Below, piece by piece: positions 1 through 10,853 of a DNA stretch of 64,000 bases. Below the pieces are notes generated by a model. That model saw only the letters and a list, made by a program, of their open reading frames with translations, had not been told where the DNA came from and ran no database searches. The stretch spans positions 10,425,726-10,489,725 of the forward strand of contig CM028327.1 of assembly GCA_016647705.1 (NCBI GenBank). The letters run 5' to 3'. This DNA comes from Eucommia ulmoides. Its lineage: Eukaryota > Streptophyta > Magnoliopsida > Garryales > Eucommiaceae. Numbering within the stretch: position 1 is the first letter of the stretch; every line of letters starts with the position of its first letter. The position numbers and the translations under genes were made by a program.

Positions 1-681
1 TTCTATCGGAAACAAAAATCTGGAAACATTTTTTAAAAAATATTTAAAAACTTTGGAAGCAAAAAATAAATATAGATTTTTGTTTTGAAAAAAAAAATTA
101 AAGATACTTCGATTCTAAAAATTTTGTGTTTCTGATTCACATAAAAATATATTTATATTGCAAAAGAGAGAAACCCAAAGATTTGGTCTAATATTTTTAG
201 ATCATTATAAAGTATTAAATCCGAATTCATAATTTAAGAAAAAAATGTATATAATATCAAGGTTACACTTGTACATCCTACCCAATCCTAAACCCTAATA
301 TTGGGAATAAAGGTAGTAAATAAATGGTGAACTTGATTCCCCTTTATCTATTTTTTGTGTCTTACTTTTGGTCAAAAAGGTTATCTATGTAATTGTCATG
401 ATTAATCTATGTTGTTTCTAAATAATTCCACATGTAAAATGCATTTGGTAGTAGATATTCCCAAATGATCCAATTTTCAAGTGTGATTAACTAAAATCAC
501 ACTCCAAATAACAGGTGTAATATGTTATTAATCCCATTTAAAACATAAATTTAAATTTAATCTCTTAAATTGATTTTTGCTTACGTATTAGTCCTATATG
601 TGCACATTTTTGTGCAATATTGGTTACATATATCTATGTAATATTAGTTATATGTTACAAATTATATATAATTATATTACA
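1..681 (-). repeat. Inverted copy of the Q flank block
   Basis: No gene is visible here. The segment is the reverse complement of about 28846-29560, as shown by shared strings around the chain 'tacaagtgtaacct', the 'tctttgggtttctc' stretch and the A/T-rich runs near 29400-29530. The direct-orientation counterpart lies upstream of the small gene in unit B, and another copy is at about 9650-10150. Homology stops at about 681, where a different repeat begins. It is therefore an inverted fragment of the duplicated host unit. The far end lies outside the window. Confidence 0.75.
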
Positions 682-1808
682 GGTCATCGTGAGTGAAAGT
701 CATTGTCGCGAGCTGGATTTCCAGATGGTTCTCTCTCTAAAGATCTCGATTTTTCAGATCTATTTTTTTTTTCTAATTTTTTAGGGTTATGACTTACAAT
801 TCGAAGTTAATTTTGTATTTTGTTATGCAAAACTAATTCTTTTTGTTGTTTTGGAATTCAGAACTCGCTTGGTTGTGTTTTGTGTTTAGATAATGGAGTT
901 GAAGTTTTGATGGATGATTTAAAAGACAATTGTGGTGTAACGAGCAACGAAGATGGAAGAAACATGTTTTGCGATGCATCGACGTTGGCAAGTCCATCTT
1001 ACAGGTTGTTTAGCCAGAAAAATTCAACACCATCTGCTGTCGTCTTGGCCGTCTGTTCGTCTTCGCGCAGATATGCTCCCATCTCTCATTCTCTCTCTCT
1101 CATTAAAAAAAAAAAAAATTATAAAAATGCATTAACGTTAACACAGATAGACCCAAAAAATGTACATTAACTTTAACATACACCCTACCTAAATACACAA
1201 ACAGAAGATACGGTACAATCATATTAATGTTAATACACCAAATCCAAAAAAATAAATATACGTTAACACTAATTTACACAAGCAGATGGCGAAGATGCAT
1301 TAATATTCACGCGCACACATAGAGAAAGAACATGAAAATGTGCTAACGTTGACACAGAGGGACCTAAAAAATATGTATTAACGTTGACGCACACCCAGCT
1401 CAAAAAGACAAAATATCACATACGGTAAGTTAATATTAACGCAAATACATGCGGGGTTAAAAAAATGATTAACACGCAGAACCCCCAAAAACTAAAATAC
1501 GTTAACATTAAAACACATAATCTGATGGTGAAGATGCGTTAACGTTAATACACACCTGACCCAAATATACAAACAATAGATATGGTATGATTATGTTAAT
1601 GTTAACACATATAACCCCCAAAAATAAAGATACGTTAATACTAATATACACAAGCAGATGGGGGAAGATGCCTTAACGTGAACACACACAAAAGAACATA
1701 AAATGCGTTAACGTTAACTCAGAGAGACCGAAAAATGTGTATTAACGTTAACATACACCCAACCCAAAAGATAAAATATCACATACAGGGGGTTAATGTT
1801 AGCGCAAT
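682..1808 (+). repeat. Dispersed element copy with TTAACGTTAA-rich tail
   Basis: This matches about 34625-35880, and its first part also matches 63730-63795. It begins in a 'gagctggatttccag' segment, passes through a stretch open in one frame (820-1170), then enters an A/T-rich array in which TTAACGTTAA recurs (exact at 1131, 1539, 1708 and 1741, with many one-base variants) between 'cacacac' and 'agagagacc' spacers. A higher-order period of about 375 bp is visible from the repeated 'gaagatgc...acatgaaaatg' blocks. Differences between the two copies in the open stretch are mostly non-synonymous, so I do not call it a gene. The element class is unknown. Confidence 0.6.
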
Positions 1809-3410
1809 AGAGTTAAGGTTATGGATCTCTTATTCCCTCGTAATCAAATCATCTGTGCAAGCCGGGGGTTGTACTTATAGGTGAATGCTAGATTCATGTC
1901 TCGTGCACATCGATCACTTGAGAGTTTCCAAACCACTATATAAAAAGTAATTAAATAATTAATTATTAATTAAAATATATAAAAAAAAATGGAATAGTTC
2001 TAAATTCTTTACTATTGAAACATTTCAGATAACATGTAATAATAGAAAAAGATAGAAGAAAATGATATTACAATACATGATAAAAAATAGAAAAAATATA
2101 GTTACTATATTATAAAACAAAAATAGAAATATAAAATACTTATTATAAAATAGAACAAACAAAAACATAAATATTTGCTATATAATAAAACAAACAGAAA
2201 TAGAATACCAAAGGAAATGATTGAGGCAATCGTTTGACGATTTGCCCTTAAAACAAATTTCGCTCCCTCGAGGTGCTTACAGTTTGAACAAGTGTCTGCC
2301 TCCAAGAATAAAACAATCAAGCTGCTATTTGTACCAACACTAAAACAAGAAGCCAAACGAATTGGAAATATATTGAACTCTCTCAAGAACTCTAAAAATA
2401 ACGAAAAAAACTCTTTGATAGAAATACAATGCAAACTTAGATTGGATGCCTATTATGCTAAAAATGTATACCCTTTCATAGGGAGCAAAATCAGTAACCT
2501 GAAGAAGTCTGAAACTTCTTATCTAAGAAGGCATTAAAAGGACAACAATAACTTTCAACTGTTATACACATGAAGAATCTTTAGGTAGGATGCATATTAT
2601 GCTGAGAATGCATGCCCTTTTATATGAAGCAAAACTAGTAATTGAAAAAGTCTGAAACTTCTAATTTAAGAAGGCATTAAAAGGACAACAATAACTTTTA
2701 GCCGTTACACACTTGAAAAGTCTTCATGCTTGTAACTCACAGCAATTGCACACTAGGCCCAACTCAAGCCTAGTCGGCCGGGCAGGGGGGTGTGCAACGA
2801 TGGCGACGACAACGTACGCACTTGTGGCTTTATTTATTTTATATCCTTTAGCCTATTTTATATCCATATAATTTCAACACCCTAGAGAGCTTACTTTCGA
2901 GAGATAACTCGAGTCTTAATAAATGATTTTTCATATTTTTCTGTCAACGATGTGGATAATCCACAAAACACATCAATCAACATCTTCAAGTAGGTAGTTT
3001 AATAAAAAAAAATTAATTCATCTCTTAAATGATTTTTACCCAAATAAATATATTACATTTATATCTTCACCATGGAGAATACATTGGTATATTCATATAT
3101 ACAAAATTAATATTGTGTCCATCACTTTTATATAACACTATATAAGTCAAAAGATTCACTCCACTTGACACCATGTGGTTTTCAATTGGAAACTCCTATT
3201 AGGTAGAGTAGCTCCTTTGACTTATATAGTAACTTGAAAACTCTCAAATAATCAATGTAGGATAGGAATCTCACACCACTCCTCAAGTGTAACCTCCGGT
3301 TTGCATAAATAATTTGACTACAAAGAAATGATAAGAATGTGTAACTTTTGACTTGCACGGATGATTTGTCTACGAGGGAATAAGAGACTCATAACCCTAA
3401 TTTTGACATC
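1808..3410. repeat. Segment bounded by diverged inverted repeats
   Basis: The left end (about 1808-1950) is the reverse complement of about 3225-3405, including a 'cgagggaataagaga' string, the 'gatgatttg' neighbourhood and 'gaaaactctcaa'. A third partial copy of the inner part lies at 3480-3525. The interior holds no convincing ORF and no reverse transcriptase or transposase. Between 2830 and 3225 I see only A/T-rich sequence. It could be a foldback or non-autonomous DNA element. No clean target duplication was found, so the ends are approximate. Confidence 0.45.
2445..2730 (+). repeat. Two-copy tandem repeat, about 144 bp unit
   Basis: Two adjacent units start at about 2445 and 2589. Both run 'gatgc.tattatgct' through 'gtctgaaacttct', 'aagaaggcattaaaagg' and 'acaacaataac'. 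The copies differ by scattered substitutions and small indels. Nothing here indicates a gene. The repeat is followed by 'cacactaggccc' and a short G/C-rich patch near 2770-2820, which is unusual against the A/T-rich surroundings. Confidence 0.7.
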
Positions 3411-3540
3411 ATATTAGGAGGTTCGAACTTATATCCATATGATAAAAAGTAGAGTAGTTGATTTGATTTATAATTTTATATAGTAGTTTGAAAACTCTCA
3501 AGTAATCGATGTGGGACAAGCATCTAACAATATGTATGCA

Positions 3541-3970
3541 ATCAATTTCTGATTTATTCACAACACTAACTAAATATTAGAATGAGAATAATCATTAAAT
3601 GCCACATTAATATATTTTTTTCACCAAATATAGATATGGTAATGACTATTTCATTCTATTATCATAATAATTCATGTTTTATTGTCATTAGATTAGATTC
3701 TATTCAAGGTACCAAACACAGGGTACGAGATTAAAAAAATAAATTACACCTGCCATACTTCGTGGAGTTATTCATTGTAAAAATGTTATTTAATCACATG
3801 ATAAAATCGAATATTGTCATGGAGACCCCTTCCAATCCCAAAACCTTGGTATAATTAAAAATTACACTTTGGAGTATTAATGTTTATTTAATTAGTATTA
3901 AAAGCAGCTTAATTGCATGTAAAAGGATACCTACAACATAGATTAATAATAATGTAAAGAGTACTTAGTT
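3541..3970 (+). repeat. Partial copy of the P flank block
   Basis: 3600-3850 matches 27240-27735 and 39665-39903 (shared 'ccatacttcgtggagttattcat' region and 'gtcatggaga'). From about 3868 it jumps to homology with 41221-41335. It lacks the roughly 0.9-kb element present at 27735-28631 and 39904-40831, and the sequence beyond it, so it serves as an empty-site reference for those insertions. No ORF is present. Confidence 0.7.
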
Positions 3971-4139
3971 TTAATCATGTTAATTTCACCCATCGTTTAA
4001 TCTGAGGGAGAGTGAATCAACAATTGTGTGGAAAAAAATTTCAATACAACCTTCCTAAGTGAATTACACTTCTGGCACTCCTAGAACATACATATCAATA
4101 TGCATACATCATGTAGCAAGAGGTAAATGAAGAGAGAAC

Positions 4140-4494
4140 CTGAAATTCTCTCTCGACGGCATGAGCAGATTGAAGCAATTTCCCAGGAGGCTTCTTTTTG
4201 AGCACATACCGCCTTAGAGAAGATCCCGACCTAACTTCCATGAGAAACATAGGGTTCGATTGGCCATGCCCGAACTGTACTTACAACAATACTCACCAAT
4301 CAAAACACACAATCAATAAGAAAAAGCATATAACTAAAGGAGAAAGATAAATTAGAGACCTGAGAAACGGTGAATTTCGAAGGCGAGTTAGGGAAGCCTT
4401 GAACTTGTGTGGAGGCGTATCTGAACAAGGCGTCGACGTCGAACTGGTGAGCCAGATGCACTTGGCCGACCAAATCGGATGTGCAACTCGCCAT
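4140..4494 (-). CDS. IBR3: IBR3/ACAD10-11-like acyl-CoA dehydrogenase, exons 1-2 only
   Basis: Two exons are readable. Exon 1 (4494-4360, 45 codons) starts at an ATG and ends at CAG|GT; the intron is 85 bp (4359-4275, GT..AG); exon 2 (4274-4140, 45 codons) ends GAATTTCAG|GT. Both junctions are phase 0. The 90 residues resemble the start of plant IBR3 as I recall it: HQFDVDALFRYA, SPSKFTVSQ, then FGHGQSNP, RRYVLKKKPPGKLLQSAHAV and EREFQ. In that family this is the beginning of the N-terminal aminoglycoside-phosphotransferase-like domain, ahead of the acyl-CoA dehydrogenase domain. IBR3 acts in peroxisomal conversion of indole-3-butyric acid to auxin. The expected next block (VLRALGEHT-like) is not found between 1 and 4139, so the gene is either a 5' fragment or has a repeat-filled intron 2 reaching beyond the window. 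A Mutator-like element sits 417 bp upstream of the ATG. The splice sites look functional and no stop interrupts the exons. Confidence 0.85.
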
Positions 4495-4910
4495 CAAACA
4501 ATCAAATCAACAATTACTCAGCAGTTTTAACAGATTGTAAACTACTTTAGCTGTGAGTAGAACTGTTCAGCTAACACCTAATTAGTGCAACAAGATTTGC
4601 GAGAAGAGAGAGAAACACTTCCATCGATCACGATGACAGAAAATGCCGTGGATATGCTTCACGAGAAAAGTGAGGACAGATGATTTCAAAGTTTCCCAAG
4701 TGATGACGTTAAGTGTTTCATTAATAAATTGACGTACAAAAAAATGTTGAGCAAATCTATAACATACATAAAAGAGCGAATGTAAGGGTAATTTCGCAAT
4801 ATCAAAGGTGATTTCGTCCTTTTTTCTGTGGCATTTTCGTTAATGTTTCCAAACGTCAGCCGTTTTCGTACAAAAAGAGGGTAATATTATACATGTTATA
4901 TTTGTCTTAT

Positions 4911-5953
4911 GGGTTAATTACACTTTAGTCCCCTGTGGTTTGACCTATTTACACTTTATCCCCCATAGTTCAAACATCACCACTTACCCCCCTGTGGTCT
5001 TGGGTCTAAGTGTAACGGTTAAGTTTTCCGTTAACTCTAACGGTCAATGGACAAAAGTCAACCAAAATCCGTTAAATAGTGTGAAATGACGTTTATACCC
5101 TTAAAATATTTTGTAACGACTGTTTTTGTATATTCAAAAACTTAAGGGGCTATTGTGTATTTCCTGTTTCATCTTCTTCCCTTCTCTTTTTCCTTTGCTC
5201 TGTCTGCCATCTCTGGTGAACTCTCTCTCTCCGTCTTCGCCGTTCGCTCTCCTTCTTCGCCGTCTGCTCTCTATTTCGATTTCGAAATCGAAACCCTCAA
5301 CCCTCACGTTCATCTTCTTCTCCGTCTTCGCCGTCGTCTTCGTCTTCTTTTCCGTCTTCACCATCACGTTCAAAATCGAAATCGAAACTGGATTTCGATT
5401 TCAAAATTGATTTCAAAATCAAAAAACCTTCTTTGCCATTTCTCCGTTTCGATTTCGATTTCGAAACCCTAGTTCGTATATGTATGTATGTATGTATGTA
5501 TGTGTATATGTATGTGTATGTGTATGTACATGTATATGGTTGGGTTGGGATCGATTTCGAAATCGACGGTATGGATGGTTGGGTTGGGGGTGGCCGGCGA
5601 CATTGGATGGTTGGGTCGGGCGTGGTTGGTACCCAGAAGAGAGAGAGAGAGAAGACGTCGGAAGTTCACCGGAGCAAACTTCGCCGTCGGAGTCGTTGGA
5701 GCAGAGAAACGTTTTAGGAAAAAATACATTTTGACCCTTTTAGTTTTTAAAAATTTTGCAAATAGATCCCTTGAATTATTTAAACAAAATGACAAAATTA
5801 ACCTTAATTTTAAAGTGAACAGACACAATTACCCCTAATTTTAACCGTGACACTTAAGTCCCAAACCACAAGGGGGGTAAGTAGCAACATTTAAACTATA
5901 AGGGAGTAAAGTGCAAATTGGCCAAATTACAAGGGATAAAATGTAATTAACCC
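4911..5953. mobile_element. Mutator-like non-autonomous element, 1043 bp
   Basis: The ends are inverted repeats starting GGGTTAATTACACTTTA on one side and GGGTTAATTACATTTTA (reverse complement) on the other. The element is flanked by a perfect 9-bp duplication, TTGTCTTAT (4902-4910 and 5954-5962), typical of Mutator-like elements. The interior (about 5120-5720) differs from the sister elements. It is C/T-rich with repeated 'tttcgatttcgaaatcgaaa' blocks, a TGTA microsatellite and 'gagagaga' runs, and is open in several frames, but I recognise no protein. It may be captured host sequence. The insertion lies in the presumed promoter region of the IBR3-like gene. Confidence 0.85.
5476..5537 (+). 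repeat. TGTA/TGTG microsatellite
   Basis: A run of TATG and TGTG tetranucleotides lies inside the 1043-bp Mutator-like element. It creates several overlapping low-complexity ORFs (MYVCMYVC-like) that are not genes. Confidence 0.9.
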
Positions 5954-6494
5954 TTGTCTTATTCATCCCTAGATTTTTTGTATTATCATTGAGAGAAGTA
6001 AATTTTGGGTAATTTTTATTACAGATTCCACCCTTAAACATAATTACATTCCTCTCCCTAATTTTAAATAAAATATTACAGGTTTCTCCATTAAAATTTA
6101 ATTGTACTTGCATTTTACTTCTTACTATTTTTAGTTTTTATTAGTCCGTAATATATGATAGAAATTAAAAATAAAAAAATAAAAGAAAAAATAGAAAACA
6201 AAGAAAATAAAAATTAAATAATAAAATATTACGAATTTCACATTTAAAATTTGATTCAACTTATATTTTACTTCTTAATATTTGGTATATAATAGAAACC
6301 AAAAAAAAAAAGAGAAGAAAATAAAGAACAAACAATAAATTGGATAATATAAAACAAGCAAAAAAAGACAACAATAAAATCAAAATAAAATACACAATAA
6401 ATAAATATCAAAAACAAAAAATGAAATTACCAATTAGGCATTGAAAATGAAGAATGAAAACACAACACAACACAACAAAATAAAATAAAATATA

Positions 6495-6695
6495 GGGTTA
6501 ATTAAACTTTACCCCCTGTAGTTTGATCGATTTACACTTATCCCCCTGTGATTTGAAAATCGCCACTTACCCCCTGATTTAGAGAGGTAAGTGCAACAAA
6601 TATCTGACCATGAGGGGGTAAGTGGCGATTTTCAAATTATAGGGAGGTAAAATACAAATTGGTCAAATCACAAGCGAGTAAAGTGCTATTAACCC
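6495..6695. mobile_element. Mutator-like MITE, 201 bp
   Basis: This is a short member of the GGGTTAAT family and is nearly a complete inverted repeat. It is flanked by a perfect 9-bp duplication, TAAAATATA (6486-6494 and 6696-6704). It contains the family signature of alternating 'cacttacccc' and 'ggggtaagtg' blocks. It has no coding capacity. The surrounding sequence (5963-6494 and 6705-7030) is A/T-rich with no feature I can support. Confidence 0.9.
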
Positions 6696-7033
6696 TAAAA
6701 TATATAATATAAAAAAATTAAAGACACTAAAAAAATGAAGTTTTTAAAATGAATGAGAAAAATTTAAACATTAAATTTAAGTTTGTTCTTACTCTATTCT
6801 TTTAGTTCTTCAAACTTTAATTTATAAATAAAGTAACATACTTACAAATGATAATGTTCACTAGAATTCGAAACTCTATTAACATGGAAAAAAAAAATTG
6901 TATTAAAAGTCTAAAACTTCTAAATTGGAATTGTGAGCTTCAAATTTGTTTGTTATTTTTTTTTTTCATTTAATACAATTATATAATGTTTTAATATATG
7001 ATGAAAAAATAAATAATCACAATAGAATTTTAC

Positions 7034-7067
7034 TAGGCACGTGAAAAAGCATGTGCCTATCCCTAGT
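7034..7067 (+). mobile_element. Helitron-like 3' terminus
   Basis: An 8-bp stem (GGCACGTG with CATGTGCC, one G-T wobble) closes a short A-rich loop and is followed about nine bases later by CTAG then T. This hairpin plus CTRR(T) arrangement is the classical Helitron 3' end. Immediately after comes 'TCTATAATATATATAAAAG', which resembles a Helitron 5' end, so two elements may abut. I could not place the 5' end of the first or the 3' end of the second, and no Rep/helicase sequence is present. Confidence 0.45.
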
Positions 7068-7390
7068 ATCTATAATATATATAAAAGTGCTAATGCAATG
7101 ACAATTTTGCAATTTGGAGTCTGATTTTGTTCTTTTTGATATGGTATTTTCGTTATTTTCCTACTCAAGCTGGTTATATTTGTAATCCCAATGTTTCAGT
7201 CAATGTTGTACTTTTGTCTTCTTCCGATTTTGATATTTTGTTTTGTCAAACTTACAAACTATGATCGAGAATTACGACAGTACCGTAACATATATAATTG
7301 TGTCATCTAAAGTGACTATCAGTGTCAGGGCCATTTAATATCCTTAATGGTAAGGGCAGTCACCCGTAGGATTTGCACTCCTGACAAGTT

Positions 7391-7506
7391 CACATATATC
7401 CACCCTGCAGAACTTGCCTGACAGGTAACAACATATCCACCTTGCAGAACTTGTCTGACAGGTAACAACATATATCCACTCTACAGATCTTGCCTGACAG
7501 GTAATT
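7391..7506 (+). repeat. Three-copy tandem repeat, about 38 bp
   Basis: Three successive units carry 'catatatccacc', 'tgcagaacttg' and 'ctgacaggtaa'. Copies two and three differ by a few substitutions. The function is unknown. The stretch from 7068 to 8570 otherwise shows no supportable gene. It contains a (TA)n tract near 8200-8225 flanked by CA/TG runs and poly-T runs near 8285-8330. Confidence 0.8.
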
Positions 7507-8574
7507 CATATCTCGCAGGACATACCCTCCTGATGAGAAGACAATTATGACATAATTGGATAATAAAAACCACTTTCCACATTTAAAATCTACTTGATTC
7601 GCATAATGTTATAAAATAATCCATTTTAATAAACATTGTTTTCCACAATTTTTATAAAAAAATATACTTTGTCAATTTACATAAAAGACAGTACACTCAC
7701 CTCGATTTTCGCGCTACAAAAATACTGTCATCAAAAGACTACGCGGGCGGAGGCGCCTATGAACCTAACAGCGATAGGGCCTAAATTAATAATTTATTTA
7801 AAATAAACCTAATATACAATGCGTTGCTTTAAAATGCACGATTTTTCATTTCCCAAATTTTGGTTATACAAAATTACTACACGCCAAATTTTCTATATCA
7901 ATATTAATTGTACAAAATTATTATATTAACGATTACAAAAATTTTCCGTCAATAATTTAATTTGTAGAAAAATATTAATCGACTGTCAAAAATTTTATTA
8001 GTCGACGAAATACTAAAAATTGTCGTTTTAGTAAAATTTACAATTTTTATTTTAAACGGTATTTTTCGCAAATTAGATATCTTTATATCGGCTGTATTTC
8101 TTGAACCCACCATATATATATTTTGGACATAAATATACATGTAGACTTGTCCGCACAGTTAGCCCCATGAATTGAACGTATGATATATTTTATTTTAACA
8201 CACACATATATATATATATATATATTTGTGTGTACAGTAACCAAACCGCCACTTTTCCCTTTCTTTTTCCTTTTTTTGTTGGGTGTTTTTTTTTTTTTTT
8301 TATCCAACATTAGAGCTTAGGACTTTTTTATTTTTTTTTCTAATGATATTATTATATATTTTTTTAAATTACATTAATCTCCCCAACTTCCTTTAAATTA
8401 TCATTTAAGTCCAAAATCTAAAATTAGTATTTTAAAAATGATAATTGAACTCTAAAATTTTTAAAGTAAATATTATTGGACGCAATTTACCTCGTTATTT
8501 TCCTAAGTGTTCTAAAATGCAACTAAAAATTATGCACATGCAAAAATCGGGTCTTACACTCCCTAAGCCATTTT

Positions 8575-9205
8575 TCAGCCATGGTCGGTCGATCGATTAT
8601 CTATGGTCTGTCGACCTATCGTTTCAGAGAGTTCAAGTATTGGCCACAGGTCGATCGATCTCTCTTAGTCGGTTGACCGATAGGTTGAGAGACTTTTCCG
8701 ATTCTTAGCCACTTCTCGTTGGTCAACTGATCTTCCCTGGTCAGTCGACCGATCCTTACTGGAACACTTCCTCCTTAATTAATTTTGACTCCAACCTTCG
8801 ACGTTTTTGCCCCTTTAACCGATTTTATTTCTCGGTTAACTTAATGGACACTTTTAATTAATTTTAGACATTAATCTTTCTTAGGTCAATATTTCATCTT
8901 CAATTTCACATTGGAGTAAATATATTAACTAATTAGGATCTTAATAAAAACATACATAAATATAAATTCATTTTTGTGTCGTGTGTGATCCTAATCGGAT
9001 ACATAAAGAGTAAAAATTAACCTGAGTTGTTTTTACCTAAATTTTTCAAAATCTTCAGTCTCTTAATGTCAAACTCTTTGACAGTCTCTTAATATTCGTA
9101 GCATGTTTAACAATTTCTTCATGATAATATTTTCAATGAAACTTTTACACTGAAACACTCAATAAATTCGTTAGTTTCACAAAAAATATGAACAATTAAT
9201 TGTCC
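8575..9205 (-). mobile_element. Inverted, truncated copia LTR fragment
   Basis: The reverse complement matches the first third of the copia LTRs at 15310, 19801 and 24224: 'gtgaaactaacg', 'atattatcatga', 'ggatcacacacgacacaaaaatga', then the block of GTCGAC/GGTCGACC dyads. It lacks the rest of the LTR and any interior, so it is a diverged solo fragment. The dyad block (8578-8755) is richer here than in the intact LTRs, with about six GTCGAC-like sites. The ORF at 8445-8708 runs through it by chance. Confidence 0.8.
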
Positions 9206-9324
9206 ATATAAATCTTAAGATCAACAGCGATGATGAAAATGATGGATGGGGAGACGACGAGAGGGAGATGGGGTGGGGAAGGGAGACGTCGAGAGAGAGA
9301 TAGGGTGGGGAATCAATTACATTT

Positions 9325-9553
9325 GGGTTAATTACACTTTACCCCCTGTGGGTATAGTCTAATTAACCCTATACATTTTCCATTTGATTGTCACATGAAA
9401 ATAAGAAGGGTAAATTTGACATTTCATATTTTCCGTCAACGGAGTTACGGGTGCACTTTAGTTCAACAACCACGAGGTAAGTGGCGACCGAAATAGCACA
9501 AGAGGGCAAAGTGCAAATGAGTCAAACTACGAGGGGTAAGGTGTAATTAACCC
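9325..9553. mobile_element. Mutator-like MITE, 229 bp, duplication eroded
   Basis: The ends are GGGTTAATTACACTTTACCCCC and its inverted partner. The interior keeps the 'tccgtcaacgga' block and inverted 'aagtggcgac' motif of the family. Unlike its relatives, no matching 9-bp duplication is evident on the two sides, so either the flanks have changed or one end was rearranged. Confidence 0.75.
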
Positions 9554-10180
9554 TTATTAATTATATAAAATTATTATTATTATTATTATTAAAATACTAT
9601 TAAAGCGTGGCTTCAAACACGGATAATTATCAGTATAGTGTGATTATAGTTAATTGCACTTGGAATTTGGATTATTTGGGAATATCTACCACTAAATGCA
9701 TCTTAATTAAATTCATGTGGAATTATATAGAAGCAACATACATTAATCATGACAATGATAAGAAGATATAGGCATATATATTAGATAGATCTCCTTTTGA
9801 CCAGAAGTAAGATACGAAAAATAGATGAAGGGGAATCAAGTTCACCATTTATTCACGACCTTTATTCCTCACATTAGGGTTTCGGATTGGGAAGGATGTA
9901 CAAGTGTAACCTTGATATTATATACATATGTTTTTAAAATTGAGAATTAGGGTCTAATACTTTATAATGATATAAAAATATTAGAACAAATCTTTGGCTT
10001 TAGTTTTATGGGAATCAAAAAAGCAAAACTTTAAGAAACATAGTATCTTTAAATTTTTTGTTCTGAAAACTGAATTTAAAAATAGAAATCTCTATTTTTG
10101 TGTTGCTTTCAATTTTTTAAAAATAATTTTCAAATTTTTGTTTTCAGTAGAAACATAAATCTAAGAGCAAAAACTCTAAT

Positions 10181-10625
10181 GCCCGTTTGGTTGTCTAAAT
10201 TAAATATCTTATTTTGAGGAATTGATTCATATATTTTCTCATTTACCTGTGATTTAATCAAATTCACATATTGTTTATTTTGACAAAGTAAATATCATTT
10301 GTTTTGATTTAGCAAAACTTTTGTGTTAGATATTTTTTTTTTCAATTGCACGTTAAAATAATATTTGGATTATAATTAAAATGGTCGGCTAACTAATTTA
10401 AGTGTTTTTAAATATTTACAACAAATTAAAAGAGTTGCCCGACGCTACAAAGACAAAACTCTCACTATGTGCGAGATCCAAGGAAGGTTGGACCATTTGA
10501 ATTTGTTGTACGCAACCTTAGTTGCAAGAGATTGTTTCCAACAACTACTAAATTATAAAAAAATAGTTAAATTGACTAATTAAAAAATAATACAATTTGC
10601 GAATTTTTGAGAACCAAACGGTCCT
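10181..10625. mobile_element. GTTTGGTT-ended MITE with nested SINE
   Basis: The left end reads 'gcccgtttggttgtctaaatt' and the right end, inverted, 'gaccgtttggttctcaaaaatt'. The same element is present in unit B at about 29590-29870 and as a right-hand remnant in unit C at 60270-60345, so it inserted before the unit was duplicated. The ends resemble common hAT-type or Harbinger-type plant MITEs. I could not fix the target duplication, so the superfamily is open. Confidence 0.5.
10428..10541 (-). mobile_element. AU-like SINE, 3' part
   Basis: On the minus strand this reads 'ggaaacaatctcttgcaa', 'aaggttgcgtacaa', 'aatggtcc', 'ggatctcgcacatagtgaga' and ends 'gggcaactcttt'. That is the order and spacing of the 3' part of the AU SINE family as I remember it (GGCTGCGTACAAT, GGACCCCGCGCATAGCGGGA, GGGCTGCCCTTT). 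The unit B paralogue runs straight from 'acaacaaat' to 'actaaatt', giving an empty site. The tRNA-derived A/B-box part is missing, so this copy is 5'-truncated. Confidence 0.75.
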
Positions 10626-10853
10626 TTAAATAAACACAATTAAATAAATAAATAAAAAAGTAACAATGGCTGATTTATTTAATTAAATTTTTAAATACTT
10701 AATTTCCAAGTAAGAGTTAACTCTGGAGAGAAAATAACATATTCAAAGTACAAATAAATTGGGAACCTAATCAAACCTAGCAGATATACTCTAATCTCAC
10801 TCAGAATGGCAAAAAAGCAAGAAAAAAAAGTTGCCACCCTCATAAGAATCTAA

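Noticed and set aside
820..1170. 116-codon ORF with a related frame at 34822-35100
   Set aside because: Two copies share the frame, but substitutions between them are largely non-synonymous and the frame runs into the A-rich array. It looks like a repeat rather than a protein under selection.
5126..5838. Cluster of six overlapping ORFs of 79-119 codons
   Set aside because: All derive from C/T-rich, 'tcgatttcgaaa' and TGTA low-complexity sequence inside a Mutator-like element. No domain is visible.
7391..7506. Possible CRISPR-like regular repeats
   Set aside because: Three short degenerate tandem units without unique spacers, in a plant nuclear context.
8195..8236. (TA)n flanked by CA and TG runs as a cruciform regulatory site
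   Set aside because: Simple dinucleotide repeat. Nothing ties it to a gene.
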